Positions 1-9,716 of a stretch of DNA of 64,000 bases are shown here, piece after piece. Positions within the stretch are counted from its first letter, which is position 1; each line of letters starts with the position of its first letter. Both the position numbers and the translations under genes were made by a program. Where the stretch lies: NCBI GenBank assembly GCA_002786065.1, contig NHNY01000018.1, forward strand, positions 1 through 64,000, written 5' to 3'. Under the pieces are notes generated by a model that searched no databases, was not told the DNA's origin, and saw nothing but the letters and a program-made list of their open reading frames with translations. The DNA is from Microcyclospora pomicola (lineage: Eukaryota > Ascomycota > Dothideomycetes > Capnodiales).

Positions 1-2
1 AT

Positions 3-485
3 AAGCGAGATCAGACTACTGATGTCTTGAAGATGTGGAGAATGCTTACTAGCGAGTTTCCAACTATTGCGAAGATGGCACAGGACATTCACTGTATTCC
101 TGCTTCTAGTGTTGGTGTTGAGAGAACGTTCAGTATTGCGCGACACCAGTCTCGTTACAACCGCAAGTACAGTGCAGTAACCTTTACTGCGCTTATGATG
201 ACACGCCATCGTCTTATAGCAGCAGCAGAGGATATCGACCAGGAGATGCAAAAGCTATTAGACGATCCTCTTACTCAGGATGATGTTCAGCAGGACTATA
301 CTGAAACACTCAAAGATCTTAACCAGATACTAGCGCACGACTGTATCAGCGACGACGAGGATGATCGTCGTGCTGCTGAACTCTCAAGCCACCTTACCCC
401 TTCGACTACCCAAACAAGAAGGACATCGCCATCAAGTTCCCAGCGCCGCGTCTCCCCACGTAGCTCAAGATACTCCCAAGATTAG
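3..485 (+). CDS. hAT transposase, C-terminal part (cut by window edge)
   Basis: The frame is open from the window edge to a stop at 483-485, so only the C-terminal ~160 residues are seen. Residues encoded at about 60-180 (FPTIAKMAQDIHCIPASS, then VERTFS) match the hAT C-terminal dimerisation region, which typically reads P-x-L-A-x-x-I-L-x-I-P-x-S-S-x-x-x-E-R-x-F-S. The last ~60 residues are acidic, then Ser/Thr/Arg-rich and probably disordered. In contrast to the repeats that follow, this frame has no stop codons and normal codon use, so this copy seems little touched by RIP and may be recent or low-copy. The catalytic DDE part would lie upstream of the window, so activity cannot be judged. 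Confidence 0.85.
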   Translation, partial: KRDQTTDVLKMWRMLTSEFPTIAKMAQDIHCIPASSVGVERTFSIARHQSRYNRKYSAVTFTALMMTRHRLIAAAEDIDQEMQKLLDDPLTQDDVQQDYTETLKDLNQILAHDCISDDEDDRRAAELSSHLTPSTTQTRRTSPSSSQRRVSPRSSRYSQD

Positions 486-845
486 CTTTCATTGTGTAGA
501 GCGTATATAGCGTGAACACCGAGTCTTGCAGTTATCTTACAATAGTGTGATTGGCAGTGTGATTGGCATTCTAAAGACCCTTAGTAAAGATTACAAGACC
601 AAAATCTTGACAGTTACGTGATTGGCAGGTGATTGGCAGCGAAGCGCCGATTATGTAAGTGATCTGCACTATTTAGTGCCTAAACGGTTTTAGTCTATTC
701 TAAAGGAGGAATCATGGGGAATTTTTGGGGCAACCCAAAAATTGGGTTGCCCCAAAATAGTAGGAAGAACCCCAATTATAGTTTGGGGCGAATCCCCAAC
801 CCAACCCACTTCCTACGGGTTGGGGAATCCCCTCCCCGTGGTGGC
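486..845 (+). mobile_element. hAT element 3' non-coding end with subterminal repeats and a hairpin
   Basis: After the transposase stop there are four copies of the 9-mer TGATTGGCA (or one-base variants) between about 549 and 640, arranged as two close pairs. A near-perfect palindrome follows at about 722-757, with arms TTTTGGGGCAACCCA and its complement. The stretch then ends in a G/C-run segment at 781-840 carrying GGGGAATCCCC-type blocks. Subterminal short repeats and a G/C-rich terminal inverted repeat are usual for hAT ends, so the element probably ends near 840-850. The other end is outside the window, so neither the TIR nor the 8-bp target duplication can be confirmed. Confidence 0.5.
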
Positions 846-849
846 CTCT

Positions 850-1900
850 AGCTATTGTCGACTACAGTAGCGAGATACTGCGCAAGTACGCTAGTTGCTA
901 TATATCCGGTGATGCTAACGTAGGTCTATATAACGAACCGCGAGTACACGTCGATTGCGGTGTAGATTTAAATGCCCTAATACTTAAACTTATAGTAAGC
1001 ATCTATTAACTAAGCATAGTTAGCTCCTAGCGTGATAACAGCGCTATAGTAGACTTTTACCTTACGAGTGCGTAAAGCGAGTCCCTCCGGATCTAGCGCT
1101 ATCGCGATGTTAAACACGCGGTCGCTACCTGTAGCATAAGTACGTACGCGAGTAGCTATAAGTCGTCTATACGTACTGTCTAACTACGTTGTAGTTTGCC
1201 CTTATATATTAATATAGCTGCCTTCGTCTAAGGTTCTTACAACGTTCGTTATTAAACTCTTCCTTTAACAGCGTAAATAGGCGCTCGCGTTTACTCTCGT
1301 ACTTACTCGTAAACACTCGCTTTAATAGACCTATCTTCTTCTAGATCTTCTTAAGCGTTAAGACAGTAATATTGTGACCTTCTAGACTAAGGATCCGGAC
1401 GCTTTGTTCGTCTATAAGTTGTAGGACGTAAAAGTAATGCGATATTGCTGCTCGAAGCTCTAGTATATCTACGGTCCTTTAGTTAGGGGATTCGACACCC
1501 TAGTCTACGAGTTGTCTCCTAAGTGTCCTAAGAGTAATACTAACGTCGTACTAGTCTTTTATCTACTACAGTATCTCTACGTAGGTGGCCCTATTACTAA
1601 CAGCTCTTTTAATATAGTCTTAGAATAGTTCTAGATTAAGGGGATAAGGCATTCCGAGTGCGCCGGCGAGCGTTACGAGTGTCCGAATATCTTTAAATAC
1701 TACGTACGTACGTATATACGAGTTTATAGCTATATTAACAATGCGGTTGTTAAGATATTCGAGGTTGTTGATTAAAAGGATCTTAAAACTCGGATGTAGA
1801 TGTAGCTGCAATAGCTAACTATAGCCAAATAGAGCTCCGTCCCGACCACGACTTTATTTGTTCTCGAATAAGACTAAGGCGATTGCTGTTCGACTATGCT
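850..1900 (-). mobile_element. Decayed element remnant with integrase-core-like sequence
   Basis: This stretch is rich in TA dinucleotides and stop codons in all frames, as expected after RIP. Read on the minus strand, about 1010-850 gives a broken but recognisable integrase-core pattern: I-D-A-Y-x-K, then I-D-V-Y-S-R-F-V followed by a T-Y-V-S strand, as in rve/DDE-type integrase cores. The longest surviving frame (1620-1811, minus, 63 codons) lies upstream in the same direction and probably belongs to the same protein, but I do not recognise it. The remnant is heavily broken. Its family (DNA transposon or retroelement) cannot be decided and no terminal repeats were found. It abuts the presumed end of the hAT element. 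Confidence 0.45.
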
Positions 1901-2315
1901 ACTATCGTTTGCAAAACAGCATTCGATGTACGACACGATCGAGCTTTTAAACGATTATATAATCTAATAATCCGTATCGTCAATCTACTAGAACCGGCTA
2001 TTAAAGACTAGGGTGCCGCTATCTTAGGATATTAAGAATTAGTGCAGAATAACGTTCCTTCGGGAAACAACCTAGCGTACAAATCTATAATTCGTCCGTC
2101 CCTAGCTATATTCTACATCGACACTTAATTCTAAGTTATTAACGGAGTTAACGTACTAAGTAACAGGATTCAATCCTAGATTGAATAAATCTCCTTTACC
2201 TACATACGTAAAGTGTCCTATAAATACTAATTACTAGACTAGAATAGAGACTATAACTAAGGTAAGCTAGGAGCTACAAACTACCGCTACTTACCCGTAT
2301 AGGAATACGCGTATA
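1901..2315. other. RIP-decayed AT-rich sequence, unidentified
   Basis: There is no usable open frame on either strand and TAG/TAA triplets are dense. It probably continues the decayed repeat to its left and forms the target into which the Fot1-like element inserted at a TA. Nothing else is recognised. Confidence 0.4.
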
Positions 2316-4432
2316 GAGGTCTTCCCTACGGCGTGTACGCTATCACGTAATGCACGATTTTATAAATATTGCACTATATTAATCGATTAATTGCTTAACA
2401 ACTATAGATCTAATTGATCTAGCACTTGCTAAGTGTTATCTTTATAATAAACTAAACCTTTCTGCTATCTTAAAATTGCACAATGTAGACAGAAGCATAC
2501 TCTCTAGGCGTTAGAGAAAGGTTACTGTTTTAGCTTAAGAATCCTTAGAAAAAGCACAATTACTATCTTATTAATAAGAGAGATCCCTTATAGATTATAT
2601 TAATTAGTTATCTAAGTAAGGGCTCCTTCTAATACTAGCAATAGTTAACTACTTTGCCTCTAAGATTGTAGGTAAATTACTAGGGAAGAACTAGTCCTTA
2701 AGGTTCTATAAAAGGTAGTAAAACTAGCTTAAAAGCAGATATCTTAAACTACTAGATTTAGTAAGAAAAAAGGTAGATTTAATAGAAGAATATAAGGCAT
2801 ACTTTAATCTAATTAAGCTTAAGATTAATTAATATAAGGTATAGCTATATAATATCTACAATATAGATAAGAAAGGCTTCCTTCTTAGCTTCCTTATAAA
2901 GGCAAAAAGAATCTTCTTAAAGCAAGCTTTTAAGAGCAAAAGGATGCTAGGCAATATATAAGATAGTAACTATAAATAGATTATATTAATAGCTACAATC
3001 TGTGCTAATAGAATAGCTATTATACCTACTTTGATTTATAAGGCAGTTACTAGTAATATTTAAGACTTATAGGTTTAAGATCTTAATCCTTAGAAGTAAC
3101 TAGCCTTCTTTGCTTCCTTACTAACTAGCTAGACTAATAACTAGCTTAGTTTTAAGTAGCTTATTAAAGTCTTTAACTATAAGACTAAGGTAAAGGTAAG
3201 AAGGCAATAGAGGTTGTTATTTATTAATAGCTATAGTAGTTACATTAATATAAGGTTTCTAAGCTAGTGCTAGTCTTAGAAGATCCTTGTAGCAGTTTAT
3301 CTACTATATTTAATATATAGATTGTAGCTACTTAATATAGGTTTATTCTTACCTTTAGCTATCTACTATAGCTAAAGATTAGATACTTTTATCTATACTT
3401 CTTAAGGCCTGTTAGCTATAAGCAAAAGGGACTTCTTTTAGCTATTCTAGCTAGCTTATTAGACAGCCTTTTTATTAAAGAATATCCTTTCTGCTTAGTT
3501 AAAGACTAGCATTTATCCCTTTAATCTAGCTATAATAATCTTAATCTTTAAGTAAGAAGATAAAAGACTAGTATTATATAACAGCTTAAGCAGTTTAGCA
3601 TTATTAACTACAGACTAGAGGAAGATTAGGACCCTTCTAAAAGAGGTTATCTTAGAGGTTATAGATAAACAAGATTAGCAGAAGGTCTATAAGCTTAATA
3701 ATGCTATATTAACAATTACTACTTAAAATACCCTTCTTAAAGCACAGAATAAAGGCTTTAAAACAGTACTAATTACTAAGAAGAAGAGAAGGAAGAGAGG
3801 TAGGGCCTTATTTAAAGATCTAAGAGCAATTAATAGTTAAGGTATAACCTTCTTCTTACTAGTAAAGATTTAGTAGGCTAAGGACCTTTAAATATAAAGG
3901 GATTAAGTAAAGGAGGATTTATAGCAGCAAAAAGCAGCTTAGATTATAGCTAAGAAGCTAGACTACTAACTATAACAAGAGGTTACTATAGTAAAAAGGC
4001 TTAAGAGATCTTAAGTAGCTTAAGTAAAAAAGGATGCTATTGCTTAAAAGGTATACTAAAAGGCTATTAAAAAAGAGGCTAACTAAGCACACTAGCAGCT
4101 TTAAAACTAGCTAAGATTAACAGCTAAAAGGCTAAAGAAGAAGGACTAGCAAGTAGTTATAGCTAGTCTTAAGGATCTAACTATTAAAGCACCCTAAAAG
4201 TCTAAACAGCTATTACAGGCTATTTTATTAAAAGGCAGGATTATTAGACCACTAAGGCACTTTGATATATGAAAAGTTTATATAAAGGTAGCTACTAGCT
4301 TTAGCAACAACCTTAATCAAAAATTATATTAATATCTGCTATAGTTGTTGTGTTATAGCTGTTTAAAGTTGATGCTAATATGCTAGATTTTCGTGCATTA
4401 CGTAGTGCCGTGCACGCCGCGGGGAAGACCTC
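2316..4432 (+). mobile_element. Fot1/pogo-type (Tc1-mariner superfamily) DNA transposon, RIP-inactivated
   Basis: A 42-bp inverted repeat bounds the element (2316-2357 and 4391-4432, about 35 of 42 positions matching). Its outer ends start GAGGTCTTCCC and are flanked by TA on both sides (2314-2315, 4433-4434), the Tc1/mariner target duplication. The 2117-bp length suits Fot1-like elements. The plus strand keeps a decayed transposase. Around 2850-2950 it reads I-Y-N-I-D-K-K-G-F-L, matching the pogo/Fot1 DDE block D-E-x-G-F. A stretch near 2990-3020 fits the A-T-I-C-A-x-G strand of the same core. Mismatches between the two TIRs are nearly all transitions. Confidence 0.85.
2430..4260 (+). pseudogene. 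Fot1/pogo transposase pseudogene
   Basis: The transposase relic runs inside the TIRs, on the plus strand. In order one can see a helix-turn-helix-like N-terminal part near 2430-2520, a CENP-B-like part (a W followed by basic residues near 2690-2770), the first catalytic Asp block (N-I-D-K-K-G-F, about 2860-2885), the ATICA strand near 2990-3010, and a Lys-rich C-terminal region from about 3750. Many glutamine and tryptophan codons have become TAG or TAA, the expected outcome of C-to-T change on either strand. No frame longer than about 60 codons survives, so no functional protein can be made. Boundaries are approximate. Confidence 0.7.
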
Positions 4433-4552
4433 TAGTGCACTTCTAGACTTGACTATATCTACCTCCTAGAACCTGCTTTACGAGGCTGGTCATCACTATC
4501 TCACTTCCACCTTGGACTCTGCATCGCTTCCCCTCGTAACAGCATCTCGATC

Positions 4553-6211
4553 ATGGACGGGATCTTCACATTCCACCGTCTGGCATTGGCTTTCGCCGTC
4601 GTCATCGCATCTCTTCTTCTTCGGTTTCTGCAGCAATTGCACTTCCATCGTCGTCTATTTCGAAATCTTCCCGGACCACCACACTCGTATGTGTGGGGTC
4701 ATCTACCATGTATCAACGCCGTGTTGCCAAAGATGCCAAAACGCTTCGCGCCGCAGACTCTATCTATGTTTCTGCAGGAAGAATTCAACCTTGGCGACTA
4801 CTTTTACGTGGACTCGTTCCCCTTTGGGTTTCCCATTCTCTTCATCCATGACCCAGATCTGATGAACCAGATGACGGTCAAGCACTCAGCATTGAAGCAC
4901 CCTGTCGTGGACGAGTTTATGATGAACATCGGCGGCCCCGGGAATCTGGTCAGCTCCGAAGGTGCAGAATGGAAGAAATGGCGATCTGCATTTAATCCTG
5001 GATTTAGTGCCTCTCATCTTGTGACTCTGGTTCCACAGATAGTGGAAGAGTGCGGTGTCTTTTGCGATATCATGACCGAGAAATCCAAGAACAAGACTCT
5101 CTTCCGTATGGAACCAGTAACCACGCGCCTGACGGTGGACATCATTGGACGTGTCATTCTCGATCTTTCTTTCAAATCGCAGTCTGGCCCGAACGAGTTT
5201 GTGGATGCTTTTGTGAAGCAGGTTCAATGGGCATCTATTGGAGCACAATTCAATCCTATCGAGCTCATCGATTTTCGCCGCCCGATCGTGCAAAGGTATT
5301 TGACATGGAAGATGGATCGCTACACATCCAAAGCCCTGGATGAGCGATTTGCGTCCCGTCAGCGCCGGGGCAAGAGTAAGGTCGTTGTCGATCTTGCTCT
5401 GGAAGCATATATGAAAGAAGTCGGGAAAGGCGGAGACGTGGATGTTTCTGAAGTCAGGGCCATCGACTCTGAATTCAAGCGTGCTGCCATTAGCAATCTC
5501 AAGACTTTCATTTTCGCCGGCCATGATACTACGAGCTCAACCATCGCTTACATCTACTACTACCTAGCGAAATATCCTCAGACATTGGCCAAGCTTCGTG
5601 CTGAGCACGACGCTGTGTTTGGCTCTGACGCTGAGAATGTTGCGACTTACATACAAAACGACCCGCGGATCCTCAACAAGCTTGAATATACAATGGCTAT
5701 CATCCGCGAAGCTCTTCGCCTACAGCCTCCGGCGAGTACGATCCGAATAGGTTCCAAGGGCTTCTTCCTGCATGATCCCAAGACTGGCGAGGCCTTACCC
5801 ACGGAGAACTTCATGCTTTGGCCCGTAGATGTGGGACTGCAACGTCATCCCGTGCACTGGGCCCCAGATCCTCACGCGTTCCGTCCGGAGCGTCACCTCA
5901 GCTCCTCCCAGAGCGATGCTTCAGCCAACTACACTTCGAACCCCGCTTGGGTGGCTTTCTCGAAAGGCCCTCGGAATTGCATCGGCCAAGAACTTGCCAT
6001 CCTCGAAACGAAGATCATTATTGCCATGACTGTCCGGAGGTTCAAGTTTATGCCTGCATATGATGAGTTAGCAAGTCTGAAGGGAGATGGCAGTGGTTAT
6101 CCCTCTGACACGCAAGGCGTACAGACGCAGTTTGGCGAGGAGGCGTATCAGATCCAGTTGGGCACTGCGAAACCAAGGGAGGGTATGCCTATGAGGGTAA
6201 CGTTAGTCTAG
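4553..6211 (+). CDS. Cytochrome P450 monooxygenase (CYP59/StcS-like?)
   Basis: This is an intronless 552-residue frame beginning ATG at 4553. It has an N-terminal membrane anchor (about 10-30, LALAFAVVIASLLLRF), the I-helix oxygen-binding motif AGHDTTS near 321-327, the K-helix E-x-x-R as EALR near 385-388, a PERH-type meander segment near 444-447, and the haem-binding loop FSKGPRNCIGQ with the cysteine ligand near 476. All hallmark residues of an active ER-anchored class II P450 are present. The general sequence type recalls fungal CYP59 enzymes such as the sterigmatocystin-pathway StcS, but this is recollection without alignment and the substrate is unknown. No other secondary-metabolism gene is next to it. 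The ATG lies only 118 bp after the TA flanking the Fot1-like element. Confidence 0.92.
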   Translation: MDGIFTFHRLALAFAVVIASLLLRFLQQLHFHRRLFRNLPGPPHSYVWGHLPCINAVLPKMPKRFAPQTLSMFLQEEFNLGDYFYVDSFPFGFPILFIHDPDLMNQMTVKHSALKHPVVDEFMMNIGGPGNLVSSEGAEWKKWRSAFNPGFSASHLVTLVPQIVEECGVFCDIMTEKSKNKTLFRMEPVTTRLTVDIIGRVILDLSFKSQSGPNEFVDAFVKQVQWASIGAQFNPIELIDFRRPIVQRYLTWKMDRYTSKALDERFASRQRRGKSKVVVDLALEAYMKEVGKGGDVDVSEVRAIDSEFKRAAISNLKTFIFAGHDTTSSTIAYIYYYLAKYPQTLAKLRAEHDAVFGSDAENVATYIQNDPRILNKLEYTMAIIREALRLQPPASTIRIGSKGFFLHDPKTGEALPTENFMLWPVDVGLQRHPVHWAPDPHAFRPERHLSSSQSDASANYTSNPAWVAFSKGPRNCIGQELAILETKIIIAMTVRRFKFMPAYDELASLKGDGSGYPSDTQGVQTQFGEEAYQIQLGTAKPREGMPMRVTLV

Positions 6212-6971
6212 TGGTAGGAAAATGGACCAAGTCGGTAGAAGGAAGGGTCGGACATGTTAAACTTATTGGCATTGAAGCAAATTCTGCAAGGTCCACTGTC
6301 TCGAGAGTAGGATGAGTACAGGGATGTCGCACAGAAGTTCACGACCAACACCATTTCCCAGCATGGTTGTCTACCTCAAACCCGACTACCCTCGCCATGA
6401 GGTCTTGCGCCAGTCAACCGGTCAGCTTTCATTGCAATCTGTGTCGGGATTTTTCACCTGTCCCAAGGATAATGATGGAAAGGAGAGAATGACTATATGC
6501 ACAATAGCACATATTTCTCCTTGGTCGATATATCGACGGTCTTGGTCACACCCATACGCACATGCGACCGTCACAACGTCAAATCGGGTGCGCGGCGAGT
6601 CGTCGATCATGCAAGGACTCCACGATGCTGTATTGTGGTCGGAAAACAATGGTGGTGTTCGACCCCACATACCTTACAATCATCAAGCAAGGGGTTGACA
6701 ACGCATACCTTTCGTGAGTTGCAATTTTGGGTGAACATCATGCCTGACATACCACCAACCTGCTGTTATGGTACACAATCATGTCTTCTTCCCTTGCGCT
6801 GACATGATCCAGCGAAGTCTTACGCTCGAATCTCCTGCCTTCCTCCCGATTGAGTCTGGCACTTCTCACAAATATCCTCCGGAACCTCAAGTTCAGCAAC
6901 TAGCCTTCGTATCAGTCGGCATCTGCAGACCTTGCAATTGCTGTCCACGGTGCTCCCAGCTAAGCTCCATT
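6212..6971. other. Intergenic region P450 to duplicated-domain gene
   Basis: These 760 bp separate two genes on the same strand. Several short open frames overlap but none shows a domain or convincing composition. It should hold the P450 terminator and the promoter of the next gene. The frame of the next gene is open back to 6768 (another ATG), so 5' sequence of that gene could extend into this stretch. Confidence 0.5.
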
Positions 6972-9398
6972 ATGGCTGTTGCTTTGCCAAGTTTGATTCG
7001 GCCACTAATACTAGGATTCACTGTGTTCCTCGCATATCTCTCACTCCGAGGCGTCAGAGAGCGTCAAGAGCAGATTTTCAACGTTGCTTTCTCAAACGTA
7101 CCTCGTAACGCGTCCATCTTCGGAAGAGCCGACGGAGCTGAAACCGAATCTATTGTTCCCGATGAAGCTTTGTTCAAGGATGCGGTCAAGAAAGGTTGTG
7201 AGAACTTGGGTATGATGAGTGGCGACCCATTTCCGGAACAGAACAAGTTTACACAAGCGAGCTTCAGCGAGAATGGCTGGCAAGTCGAGAGTAATCCTGC
7301 TTTTGGGCAAGAGATCCTCATTTATCCAAAAGAGTTGAAAAGCTGGTTCAAAAATTTGCACGTCGGGGAGGGTTTCGATGCAAATGTTATTGTATACGCC
7401 GATCATATGCGAGGTGGTGTGACTGATGATGGGCCATACCATAAGGTTAATGGACATTACTACAACGCCTTCAATCCTGGCTCGGGTGTCATCACCTCAT
7501 TGAGCAACATCTCACCTATCGTCGCCCATAAAGACGACAAAGATATTGTCCATCCGCCACTTGTTCGATTTTCTGATATTGTTGGGATTGCCTGGGGTGT
7601 TTCCTCGTCAGAAATGCAGCAGAACGGAGAGGAAGTCAAGCCGCTGGAGTTGTGGTTCCGTGTCGGTATCGAGAGAGGGTCCAAGACGCGCGAGGTGATG
7701 AAGCAGGTCATCCAACGGTATGGAGCTGAAGAAGACCCACCTCGCAAGTATCTTAGCCCTCCTCGTAGTGGAGGCTGGTGGTTCTCCGTGGAGGAGGACA
7801 TGGGAAAGGCACTGATGGGAACTCCGCATGGCAATGGTGTAGCATGGGCATTAGCATCGAATCACGCGACTTTTGGTCGCCGGATAGTGACTCGGATCGC
7901 AATGTTCCGGCTTCAACATTTCAACTTCGCTTTGTTCGAAGAAGAGACCACAGAAGCCGACAGCAAATGGTGCCTTCTGTTTGCCATTGACAAACTCCCC
8001 GAGTATGCAACACACCATGGAGCCGCTCGTCGGGACCTTGCTCCACGCCGGCATGAAGCGGCGTTGGGAGCGACAGCCACTGCTGTAGATCCAGCTCTGC
8101 ACGGGGGATCGAGTCTTCAAGCGGAAAGAGTAACTCAAGTACTGCAAGGCGCTGGAATCGACCCAAACCATTCCACTGGACCAGGTCTCATAAAGAAACG
8201 AGACCCTCTTGCTCGATCCTACGCTGAAGCTGGATCGAGCCATGCTACATCAGGATGGCAGTCCATAGCTTTACATGAAAGAGCGTCACCGAAGTCCAAG
8301 AACGAGGATATGAAGGAAGAGGAAGAGCAAGAGGACAAAGAAATGCAAGAAGAGGAAGTGGAGGAGGATGAGATGATGGAGGACGAGGAAGAGCAAGAAG
8401 ACGAAGAAATGCAAGATGAAGCAGAGCAAGAGGACGAAGAAATGCAAGACGATGAAGTTGAGGAGGATGAGGTGATGTTTGCCGAGGACGAAATCGCCGA
8501 GGCGGAACTAAAGGCTATAGTCGAGGATGCCGCCCACAAAGGCGCCCGGAATGCGAATTTGATGAGCGGATACCTTTTGGATCCGCAAAACCAGTTTCGT
8601 GAAGCGTCTTTGGACTCAAGTGGCTGGACAGAGTCTGCCTCCCCTCGACATGACCGCGACCCTGATGTGGTATCCCCAGATCTGTATAACATTTTCAAAA
8701 AGCTCGGCATCTCAACGGCACGGGATGACAATCAGATCAGATATGCTGACCTTATACATGCGCCATCAGCCCCAATTGGCAGTGAACTCGTGGCTCCTTC
8801 TGGATTCTATTACAACGCCTTCAACGTGCCCTCTGGTACCATTGTTTCTTTGGATAATTGGTCGCCGCTTGCAGATTGCGCCAGACGTGGGCTTCCTCAG
8901 ACTATAGTACCGCCACTCCACCGACTGTCCGACATGATAGGAATCCAGTGGGGAAAGCTGGCGGGAGACCAGAGAAGCGAGAGTAAGCCAGTAGGTGAAC
9001 TCAAATACTGGTTTCGCATGAACGTCCCCGAACTTAGTCCGACTAGGGAGGTCATGACCGCGATCCTCATCAAGACTCGGACGTCTAGCAATGTAGAAGA
9101 TCCTCCGAAATGGCCAGGATGGACATTCCCAGTCGCGGACGACGTGCGAGGACAGGCCCTGCTCGGCACACCCCATGGCAATGGTGTAGCTATGGCTCTG
9201 GCGACGAATCGTGAGACCTTCGGCAAAACAAAGACTGTATCTGAGGTCACCATGTTCGCTGTCGATAATCACAATAAAAGCCCCAACGACGATGTGTTCT
9301 TGTGGTGTCTCCTATTCCACGTCGTCCCACTGAGTGAACGGCTCGGTGAGAGTGCTTTACTGGGGCCGACGCAGGATCTGATGCAGATGGTCGCATAG
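6972..9398 (+). CDS. Unrecognised membrane-anchored protein with two tandem copies of one domain
   Basis: From the ATG at 6972 the frame encodes 808 residues. This start is preferred over the in-frame ATG at 6768 because it puts a hydrophobic signal-anchor (about 4-25) at the N-terminus. Two homologous ~270-residue modules follow (about 65-340 and 510-790). Shared landmarks in order are: K-G-(A/C)-x-N-(A/L) then M-S-G; A-S-x-x-x-x-G-W; I-x-Y-A-D; Y-Y-N-A-F-N; S-L-(S/D)-N-(I/W)-S-P; a V-x-P-P-L-x-R-(F/L)-S-D-(I/M)-(V/I)-G-I strand; W-F-R; T-R-E-V-M; and G-T-P-H-G-N-G-V-A. The modules are joined by a very acidic repetitive linker (about 445-505). I do not recognise the domain. A third, partial copy lies in frame beyond the TAG stop. 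Possibly a lineage-specific secreted or membrane-tethered family. Confidence 0.8.
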   Translation: MAVALPSLIRPLILGFTVFLAYLSLRGVRERQEQIFNVAFSNVPRNASIFGRADGAETESIVPDEALFKDAVKKGCENLGMMSGDPFPEQNKFTQASFSENGWQVESNPAFGQEILIYPKELKSWFKNLHVGEGFDANVIVYADHMRGGVTDDGPYHKVNGHYYNAFNPGSGVITSLSNISPIVAHKDDKDIVHPPLVRFSDIVGIAWGVSSSEMQQNGEEVKPLELWFRVGIERGSKTREVMKQVIQRYGAEEDPPRKYLSPPRSGGWWFSVEEDMGKALMGTPHGNGVAWALASNHATFGRRIVTRIAMFRLQHFNFALFEEETTEADSKWCLLFAIDKLPEYATHHGAARRDLAPRRHEAALGATATAVDPALHGGSSLQAERVTQVLQGAGIDPNHSTGPGLIKKRDPLARSYAEAGSSHATSGWQSIALHERASPKSKNEDMKEEEEQEDKEMQEEEVEEDEMMEDEEEQEDEEMQDEAEQEDEEMQDDEVEEDEVMFAEDEIAEAELKAIVEDAAHKGARNANLMSGYLLDPQNQFREASLDSSGWTESASPRHDRDPDVVSPDLYNIFKKLGISTARDDNQIRYADLIHAPSAPIGSELVAPSGFYYNAFNVPSGTIVSLDNWSPLADCARRGLPQTIVPPLHRLSDMIGIQWGKLAGDQRSESKPVGELKYWFRMNVPELSPTREVMTAILIKTRTSSNVEDPPKWPGWTFPVADDVRGQALLGTPHGNGVAMALATNRETFGKTKTVSEVTMFAVDNHNKSPNDDVFLWCLLFHVVPLSERLGESALLGPTQDLMQMVA
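8310..8475 (+). repeat. Acidic low-complexity coding repeat
   Basis: The linker between the two modules consists of degenerate repeats of a Glu/Asp/Met/Gln-rich unit (EEEQEDEEMQ-like), at least four partial copies. The DNA is built from imperfect repeats of GAGGAAGAGCAAGAGGACGA-type units, so its length probably varies between strains by slippage. Confidence 0.75.
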
Positions 9399-9716
9399 CA
9401 AATTCTCGGCCACGCGGATCAGGCTACAACCGAACCTATCATCGCAGCTGCTGCATACATGGGCGCACAAGACCTGGCTGCATTGCACGGTGGCCATTCC
9501 AACCCGAATACCTTCACATTAGGTGATCACGAGAGGCTTGGTTGGACCATTGGCCTCAGGAAGGAATCTCGACCTACGCTCCGAACCCGCGTTCCTTCTA
9601 TGCACCAGATGTTTCTGCAATTCTTTTCAGATGACGAATGGTTCGACAGTGTAGCGATTTATGCTGATCGTGACCAGCCCAACTCTGGGGTCAATGCCCC
9701 AACTCGAGCCCCTTAA
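9399..9716 (+). pseudogene. In-frame partial third domain copy after the UAG stop
   Basis: The reading frame of the upstream gene continues for 105 codons after its TAG (9396-9398) to the next stop at 9714-9716. The extension aligns with the start of the two upstream modules: a K-G-A-x-N-like A-Y-M-G-A-Q-D-L, then N-T-F-T, then G-W-T-I, a Trp/Phe-rich helix (M-F-L-Q-F-F), and V-A-I-Y-A-D with a nearby G-V. It ends about one third into the domain. Either the gene once had three or more modules and the last has decayed, or the TAG is leaky. The base context after TAG is CAAATT, close to but not the known CAR-YYA readthrough context. Confidence 0.6.

Noticed and set aside
4886-5524. 212-codon frame on the minus strand inside the P450
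   Set aside because: Antisense of a well-supported P450 exon.
6312-6698. Possible small gene between P450 and the duplicated-domain gene
   Set aside because: The frame has no domain, an unremarkable composition and competing overlapping frames. Treated as intergenic.
8219-8731. Ser-rich 170-codon frame on the minus strand
   Set aside because: Antisense of the acidic linker (GAG/GAA read backwards gives Ser). A composition artefact.
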